From: Breviolum minutum Mf 1.05b.01
Lineage: Eukaryota > Sar > Dinophyceae > Suessiales > Symbiodiniaceae
Direction of reading: 5' to 3'
NCBI GenBank assembly: GCA_000507305.1
Contig: DF240020.1
Location: 58,735 to 122,734, forward strand
DNA length: 64,000 bases
Below the pieces are notes generated by a model, which was not told the origin of the DNA, made no database searches, and saw only the letters and a program-made list of their open reading frames with translations. The translations under genes were made by a program, and so were the position numbers. Below, piece by piece: positions 57,220 to 64,000 of this stretch (positions are counted from its first letter, which is position 1; every line of letters begins with the position of its first letter).

Positions 57220-57972
57220 TTGCCAAATGTTGCGAAGACATATCTCTTTTCCATAGACGATACACCCTTGATGGTAGATGTTCCATTGCCATATTTACCA
57301 GGTGGTCCCAAGGAGGCAAACAACCCAACATTATTCAAACCGTCCTTACCATCCAAAGAAAGTCAATCAGTTCCTGGTATCTCGGAACCTGGGATCTCTG
57401 CCTTCAAAAAATGGTTCGGCAGATCGTATGACTTTCATCTGGTGTTCCTTTAGATAACTTCCAAATAGTTCTTCAACTCCTTCGTTCATTTCGTCTTCCC
57501 AAAACATCAAGCCAAGACATCTCTGACCCTTTCAACCCCCGACCCATTGCATTTGGTTTGTTGTTTTCAAAAGCTGCGGGCCGTTGCGGTACACAGACTG
57601 ATTCACGCATACGCCCGGACACCCTATGTCTTGAATCCGACAAACGAATCAAAGGCTTTCGAGGCTGAGATATGTTCCGTATAGGGGTTTTTGTTATGGT
57701 GGATTTATCGCTTATCATCCACATTCCCTTGGGATTTATAGAAATTGCCCCTCACCAAAAAAAAAACGGTCTTCATACACTGCGCACGACTAATAGCCAA
57801 GTTCGCCCCTAAGAATGGATGCTTGAAACAGAAATCCTGTCCTTTCTCGAAGTTGGCCAAAATTTTCCAGGCGCATCTGTCTACCATCGTGCTTCAAGAC
57901 ACAGTTGATACACTAGTCACTATTCACGCGAAGGGCAAAGAACAACGAGAGGAGCAACTGACATTTGGTTGA
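57220..57972 (+). pseudogene. Plus-strand coding-like frame broken by stops
   Basis: One frame stays protein-like over about 250 codons: TYLFSIDDTPLMVDVPLPYL, VPGISEPGISAFKKWFGRSY, HLVCCFQKLRAVAVHRLIHA, IVLQDTVDTLVTIHAKGKEQ. It is interrupted by stops near 57453, 57462, 57675 and 57738. Third-position GC is lower than in the exons of the minus-strand genes, so a decayed mobile-element or imported ORF is likely. No domain named. Confidence 0.35.
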
Positions 57973-58416
57973 AGATGGCTTATGGCTTACAATCAAGTGT
58001 GGATGGCCGCAGGTAACCAAGTTGAAGCTTGAAAACCGCCAACCGGTTTGCATGAACCTGGATGAACCATCTGGACCAAAGGAAATGCTTACAATCCATT
58101 CACAGAAATTGCAAATTGCTCCCTGGGAGAATATTCATTTTCGGTGATTTGAATCATTCAGTATGAATCATATCAACTTTCAAGTCGTGTCCGAATCTTG
58201 GGTCGAAGACTAATGCATGCAGCATTTTGAAGGATACCTGGATGCCATTTTTTTGTTTCACCGGAACCGGCTCACCCATTTTGTTTGATATGATTTGATA
58301 TGACTTTGAACTTAGGAAAATGGCGGACTACCAGGTGATCTACAAAAAAGGATCTATGAAGTATCCATGCAGAATGCAGACTTGTTGAATCCTACTTCAA
58401 CCAAACGGCAAGCACT

Positions 58417-61400
58417 TCAATCTGTTGCAGGTATGTCACAGAGTCCACAAAGCTGAAGTGATGTTGATGTAAGCGCGTGATACGGCCCATATCGTTTCCA
58501 CTCTACTTGCCTCCCATTTGGTTGCCTAAAAAGGTAAGAAATCCTTGGTCCAAAGATGCCCCAAAATGAATCGACCAACTGTGATGTACGAAGTGAGTAT
58601 TCTTTGCTTCGCAAGTGGTTGGAAGATGGATTTTTGTAGCAGCAAATATGATCCAAAAAGTTACAAGAGATTGAGATTCAAGCAGGTGCTTAACATCATC
58701 CGTTTCTGACCAGATTGTGGACTCAACCGTTGCCCTGCCGCTAAAAGGCAGGCTTTTGTGGCAACATAGATTTGAACACCTTTCCGAGTCCTCACTTTTG
58801 CAGAAAAAGTGTCTGAAGAGATTTGATTTGTATAATATTTGATTTTTCCCATTGAAGGTGCAATTCGGATTCTTTCAATTTTCAGATTCCTCGGGAAAAA
58901 AAGATTCGACTCCGAAAAGAACTCCGGAATCCATCTTACAGATTTTTGATTTGCGAGTCTGCGAGATTCGGAGTTTGGGAGTTTTTCGTTGGAGTCTGGA
59001 AAACCCAGAGGTTTTCCCGCCCGAAAAATGGTTGAATGCCATGTCCACAGCCACGAGAGACAAGCCACCATTCCGAACCCACAAAGGTTAACCACAAAAA
59101 AAAACGTACTCAACGAGTTACAGTACTCTTTTTCTGAAAAACTGTTAAACAAAATCATACAACACATCGGGTTTTTTTTGTGGGATGTTGTTTTGGCATG
59201 GTGGTAACCTCACCCATTTGCTTCCTTTTTCAAAAAAAATACGGGCACCAACTCGCCTACCAGATGGGGCCATGGGCCGAAGGCGGCCCCCAAGGCTACG
59301 GTAGGTGGGGTTTTGGAGAGGTTTGTCAGACTTTCAGAACTTTCAGAAGACTTACCACCCCCCGAAAATGAACGAATATCCCCTCAACAAAGGAGCATTG
59401 AAAAAATATTCCAAACTTCCAAACATCATGAAATTCAGGGAGGAACTGCTAGTTTTCAGGAGAGCGAAATACAAGCAGGTACAGTAAACATTGCATGATT
59501 GCATGGTTTTTTCTCTTGTTTTGGTGGAAATACGACACAAAATTTGCAAGAACGTTTCATGATGTAGCAGTTTATCATTTTGCTAATCCAGTGGCCATCA
59601 TAATTTCCAATTTATCTATATAATCTGGATTTGTTTAGCCTTGGAATGTTTGGGACGGCAACAAAATATCTAGCCGAAATGAAAACCCCAGGGTCAGGAA
59701 GAAAGTTTCCGCCAAAATCTTGTCAAATAAGATTCTGGTTGAGTGGAAAGACTGCGCAACGCCCAAAACGAGGGGCTTTTTCCTTTAGAAGTTGTTGTTA
59801 TTTTTCCATTGTCAACCATGGAATTCATTTCCCATCAAACCCCTCCAAAGTCCTGTCTTCATATCAGTGTTTTGTACCTCTAATTTCTTCAGATCGACTT
59901 TTGCCTTTTTGATTTTTCGGACCCACAATCAGAGGTCGGAACGAAGCAACAAAAAAGCACTTGCACCAGTTGCAGTTGCCACTGGGGCGATGGCGCCCCC
60001 CCGGTGGGTTGTGGGTTGGCGCAGCTCACAGATACCACGAAACACCCGGGCAACGGCTCACCACCCCTGGGGGCAGCGGCGTCGAACCAAGGCCAGGAGG
60101 TTGGTTCACGACACCCGGCGCCGCCAGGGTCGGTTGAACTCCGGGACCCGTGGGTCCCGAAACGTAGCCAGAATAGGACCTGCAGTCGTTGGTGATTTCG
60201 GTGATTTCTGATTTCGATGGTGAGAAAACATAGGTGTTTGTTTTTAATGATGTCTCCAAGGGTAGAGAGTAGAAGTCCAGTAAAGTCCACAAGTCCAACT
60301 CCTCATCCAAAGTGGAAGATCTGAAGATAGTAAGATTTGTCTAAAGAGGCTAACGTGGCTAGATCTATCTTCAAATAAAAACGGCTAGAACCTGCAAAAC
60401 ATCAAAGATTTATGGCTTACAACTTTCACTGGAGATTTACAATGCTTTAATCTCTTCAAAAATCCTCCATGTTCATGAAAAAAATCTGATACAGCATATC
60501 TTCCTCCTCTGAGAGGGGTATCCCCAATCTCCCAAAAAAAAACTCACCTCTGTCTGAAAATTTTGGGTGATCACTACTCCTGCCGATGTCCTTCAGCTTC
60601 ATAAGCTGCTAGCATCTGCTAGCCATGCGCCAAAATATCGCCAAATGAACCACTAGACTCACTAGATACTGATTCAAGTGTAATTAGTAGGAGCCTACTA
60701 TACATCACCTAGCAGTACCAACTTACTAACCCAACATGTCTTAAGAATATATTGTGTATATATGTACATCATATACAATTCATTCCAAAACATATAACAG
60801 GTGTATTTTTTCTTGTTTCTTTCTTGATAAGAGGATGTAACATGTTGTTAGAAACCACCTTGACCCAGCTTTGCAAATAATTATACCTTAACCCCCCGAA
60901 AAAAAAAAAAAAAGTAGATGCAGTCATCACATGGTCACATGGAAAATTCACCTCCCAAACCAAAAATGTCGATTGGGGTGTTTCAGGTGAAAAAAATGGA
61001 GTAATTAGTTCCCTCCACCCCAAACCCATCCCACACCTCCGTGCACCATTGAAGCTGGAAGTACTTCTGGAACTCCCCACCTCGCTGGCCTTGTTTGGAA
61101 TGGGGAAAATTTTTTCATCCCGTTCCAAATCTCTCCGTTGGAAGCATGTGGTGTCGCCTTAGGAAATCCTGGGTTTTTGCACAACCCGAAGTCGCACTAA
61201 AAGATTGTGATGATACAGAGTCATCCCCATTTGAAAAAAAACGACCCAACAATAAAAAAACAGCTTTTTTAGAGATTTGTCAACGTCCACTATGAGTGTT
61301 TTCCTCCCATTCGTTGGTCGAAAAAAAAACTTCGACCCCTTCGCGGCCTCACCATTGTCCCGGTCTGAGCGGCTACTCATGGGAGCGTGCTCCTCGAAAT

Positions 61401-62472
61401 TTTGAATGAAGGGTCTACCCCCCAAAAGGGGAGAAAAATGCCATGGAAAAATTCCATGGAAGCCTTTACCATTGGTGGATATATATCACTGCTTTTGCCC
61501 GCGCTGCACTCATGAAGTGATAGTATGCATCCTGTTGGGCATGTTGTTGGGGGGGAAAGAAACATGTCATTTTTTGCAGTGATTGTGTTTTTGTTTTGCT
61601 TATTTCCTTCAGATGTGGACCCATCAAAGCTTCACTGCTTCAATTTATATATCCTTGAAAACATGTTGTGCGAGTTTTTCAACCCTTGAAAATCAATGCT
61701 TGGAAGATGAAACTTCCTTTTGGGGGAGTTTGCCAATGTTCAGGGGGTGGTATGTTTAATTTCATCTTTACATGAGATCAAGTCATCTCGGAAGGCTTGC
61801 CCCCAAACTTCGACTCGCGACGTCACACCGCACCATTTCCCTGAGGAAAGATGCAGAAGATAGGCCAGAATGACGTGTAAACACTAAAAAAAAACAGGTC
61901 CAACCACGGATGATGTTGTATAGGGGATGCCCCTTTTGCAATGGCTTCTCTTAAAGCCAAAAACAACAACCTGGACCTAGACTAATCTTAAACTTCACGG
62001 GTAAATTTGAACGCCCAACACCTTTTTGTCAGAAAATCCTCGTCATAAATGAATGTTGTATGATCTCAGTCTTGCTGTAATCCTTTCCGCTGGCAAGCGA
62101 AACTCATCAATTCGTCCTTATTATCTGTCTAAAACTCACATGACACCAAGGAACTAAGCAGCTTTAGCCTTCTGTGCTATTCATCTGCTGTTTGGAAGCT
62201 GGAATCATATCGGTACCTCAAAAATCAGCGTACCACTTGGGGTATATTCAAAACAATGCTGTGTTTACAGTCTTTAATTGTTGGGTGTCAAGAATTTGGA
62301 GACAAATCCATGTATTTGTGTAACAATGTATTTTCTCCCCACCTCTGTTAGTGACTGACCCAATCGTCCTGTGTAAAGAATCTCATTGCTTCTTTAAAGT
62401 TCTCCAAACGATGGGATCCACCTTGCCACGGGAAAACGCCGCGAGATTTTTTCCAATTCTAACGGACGGGCA
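58417..62472 (-). CDS. Gene G: unidentified protein, last 6 exons
   Basis: Exons: 62422-62472 (acceptor CACTTTCAG|T, donor GCAAG|GTGGAT), 61801-61840 (GC donor), 61353-61392 (donor AATG|GTGAGG), 61037-61089 (donor GGAG|GTGTGG), 60046-60179 (acceptor CTGCAG|G, donor CCCGG|GTGTTT) and 58417-58525 (TGA). All joins keep phase, 142 codons including stop. Pieces read ARPLELEKISRRFPVA, EMVRCDVASRSLG, EHAPMSSRSDRDN, QRGGEFQKYFQLQWCTE, VLFWLRFGTHGSRSSTDPGG, then QPNGRQVEWKRYGPYHALTS and LQLCGLCDIPATD. No family recognised. The 1.5-kb last intron holds plus-strand open frames. Confidence 0.55.
58886..59086 (+). CDS. Plus-strand exon candidate inside a gene G intron
   Basis: Acceptor AATTTTCAG|A and donor CACAAAG|GTTAAC bound 66 codons (KDSTPKRTPESILQIFDLRV; NPEVFPPEKWLNAMSTATRD). 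A minus frame (NGGLSLVAVDMAFNHFSGGK) overlaps but lacks an acceptor. Would be an antisense or nested gene. Confidence 0.35.
59264..59788 (+). CDS. Plus-strand exon-like cluster, frame unresolved
   Basis: A block ending at a CAG|GTACAG donor (59478) has two good frames: KYSKLPNIMKFREELLVFRR with better third-position GC, and DLPPPENERISPQQRSIEKI. The second is continuous with a GC-rich stretch (RWGHGPKAAPKATVGG). A following segment 59639-59788 (acceptor TTTAG) reads SAKILSNKILVEWKDCATPK to TAG, in phase with the first frame. Confidence 0.3.
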
Positions 62473-63158
62473 CTGAAAGTGCAGAAAAGTATAGAGAATG
62501 AGAATTCTCTGCAAAAATGCTTCAAAAATACATCACTAATGAAGTCAGTATCCATCCTCATTGTGGTTGTTTTGGAACATGACAATTATTGCAGGACGAT
62601 ACGAATCAAAAAAGCATTGGCCAGAGAAATCGGTAGACACTCACGCTCGAAACACCCTTAGCCTTAGTCATACACTGCTCCAGGGGATAATGAATCGTGG
62701 TGATTCAGCACTGCTTTTCTAGTGTCAGAATTCCACAAAGGAGTCAGAAACCCGTTGAAAATGTACTCATCCCAAGCAAAAGACAATCCAATTTATGTCG
62801 CGGTAATCATAACGTTGCGACTTACACACGTTGCATTTGGATCATAATCCCGTCGTATCCCACTGTACGCATGTGATGCTTCGTAACCATACATATGTAC
62901 GCATTCCAAGTAACCAAAATCACTCCAAGTAATGCAGTCACCACCTGATCACATATGAATAAATGATGCAAAATTACAGGCACCATGAGGTCCTGGTAGG
63001 AGATGCCATCAGGCCATCAGTGTATTGAAATCCAACCTCCGAATCTGTCTTTCGGGAAAAAAAAAGCCCACTTGTTCTCGGGCACTTAGATTTTCAGGAA
63101 AGTTTGCAGGCATCAGGGCCCACATGCAGGCAGAAGTAACTCCTAAATCAAAGCTACT

Positions 63159-63269
63159 CCCCCCCCGAAAACTAACAGTTCACCCCTGAAAAATAGTGAT
63201 TGGAAGACAAGCCTTTCCTTTTGAAATGGCCCCTTTTTATCGGACATTCGTTAATTTTCGGAGTGTACA
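63159..63269. mobile_element. MITE-like element, family A variant
   Basis: ctccccccccgaaaactaac ... gttaattttcggagtgtac inverted ends, core gaagacaagcctttcctttt. Confidence 0.6.
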
Positions 63270-63404
63270 TCGAAGGCTGACATGAGAACACACTGCCGTA
63301 CCGTTTGTGTTTCCACGCCACCCATCCCACCTAGAGTATTCAATTGAAAGGCATCCGTAGATAGATGTGCAGCCTCGGAACCAGCGGAACCATGCTGCGG
63401 AGGT

Positions 63405-63827
63405 GTGATGAACTACCCTGCTTCCAAGTTAAGTGTGATACTGGGATACTCCAAAGCAAGGAAGTTTGGAAAAGGGAAGGAGGATTCAAGAAGCACCATT
63501 CCTCAACATCTGATGTTCATAGTCCATCCCAAGTTCAAAGAACATACAGTTCAGCGTAACCACTCAGCTTGTCCTATGCGCCAAGTAGCCATCCCTCCGA
63601 GTTTAGAGCTTGTGAATTTTTACCCCAAAATCCAGTCATCCCAACTGGGTGACCCACCTCAACACCCTCCCAAGAAAAAACGAGAAATCGATTCTTTCGG
63701 TAGGAAGTCCTGCGTTTTTGTTTTTGCAGGTGTTTTATTATTTCAGGGAGTTTTGGAAAGTTTTTTGGGTGGAAAAAAATATGAAAAATGCATCAAATCT
63801 TTGTGGATGAATCACTGGACGGCTTGA
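63405..63827 (+). CDS. 140-codon plus-strand ORF, doubtful
   Basis: Open from ATG at 63405 (MMNYPASKLSVILGYSKARK) to TGA at 63825-63827. The middle is charged (KFGKGKEDSRS, PPQHPPKKKREIDS), the end hydrophobic. No splice or family evidence; it overlaps no better minus model. Confidence 0.3.
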   Translation: MMNYPASKLSVILGYSKARKFGKGKEDSRSTIPQHLMFIVHPKFKEHTVQRNHSACPMRQVAIPPSLELVNFYPKIQSSQLGDPPQHPPKKKREIDSFGRKSCVFVFAGVLLFQGVLESFLGGKKYEKCIKSLWMNHWTA

Positions 63828-63847
63828 AGATCCGCCGCCACCACCAC

Positions 63848-64000
<153 letters not shown>

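Overview
The window looks like nuclear DNA of a dinoflagellate, most likely a Symbiodiniaceae-type alga. Four things point there. (1) A ubiquitin-like plus RCC1-repeat protein of a kind I associate with Symbiodinium genomes ([18 protein letters not shown] repeats). (2) Genes broken into many small GC-richer exons of 37-350 bp. (3) Introns that nearly all end AG|G and start with GT, GC or GA; this donor mix is reported for dinoflagellates. (4) Long head-to-tail gene runs on one strand. There is one assembly gap (12156-12302). I saw no rRNA, tRNA, CRISPR or bacterial operon structure. Exons were found by hand from splice sites, reading phase, third-position GC and protein character; nothing was aligned or run.

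Nearly everything I can chain lies on the minus strand, so transcription runs right to left. From the right: gene G (62472 to 58417, stop); exon fragments at 57039, 55586 and 54652; gene E (51237 to 50750); gene I (46609 to 45550); gene C (43495 to 38789, stop); gene B (38084 to 33079, stop); gene H (32482 start to 22726 stop); then a CRY-DASH cryptochrome/photolyase (22383 start to about 8400); then a further gene starting near 7408 and running towards the left end. Gene H and CRY-DASH are separated by only 342 bp. Only CRY-DASH and the RCC1-repeat gene are recognised families. The other chains have phase-consistent splicing but no domain I can name.

The CRY-DASH gene is the best supported: 16 core exons keep frame through every join and give 532 codons that follow the family from [11 protein letters not shown] to the YIHxPW motif, with two further basic C-terminal exons. 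Its donors are about 4 GT, 6 GC and 5 GA. A complete same-strand, intronless ubiquitin-like/RCC1-repeat gene (11730-12917) sits inside its largest intron, along with a minisatellite.

Introns and spacers hold short inverted-repeat elements (MITE-like families A-D), GAT and CAA microsatellites, a degraded integrase-like patch (about 53200-53400), and an approximately 0.8-kb tandem duplication at the left end. One family-B element has inserted exactly at an exon end, so that its 4-bp target duplication (AGGT) is the 5' splice site. Regions 3400-5247, 5344-7306, 44790-45540, 46620-50740, 51240-54640 and 62480-63400 are mostly intron or spacer, with only weak candidates.
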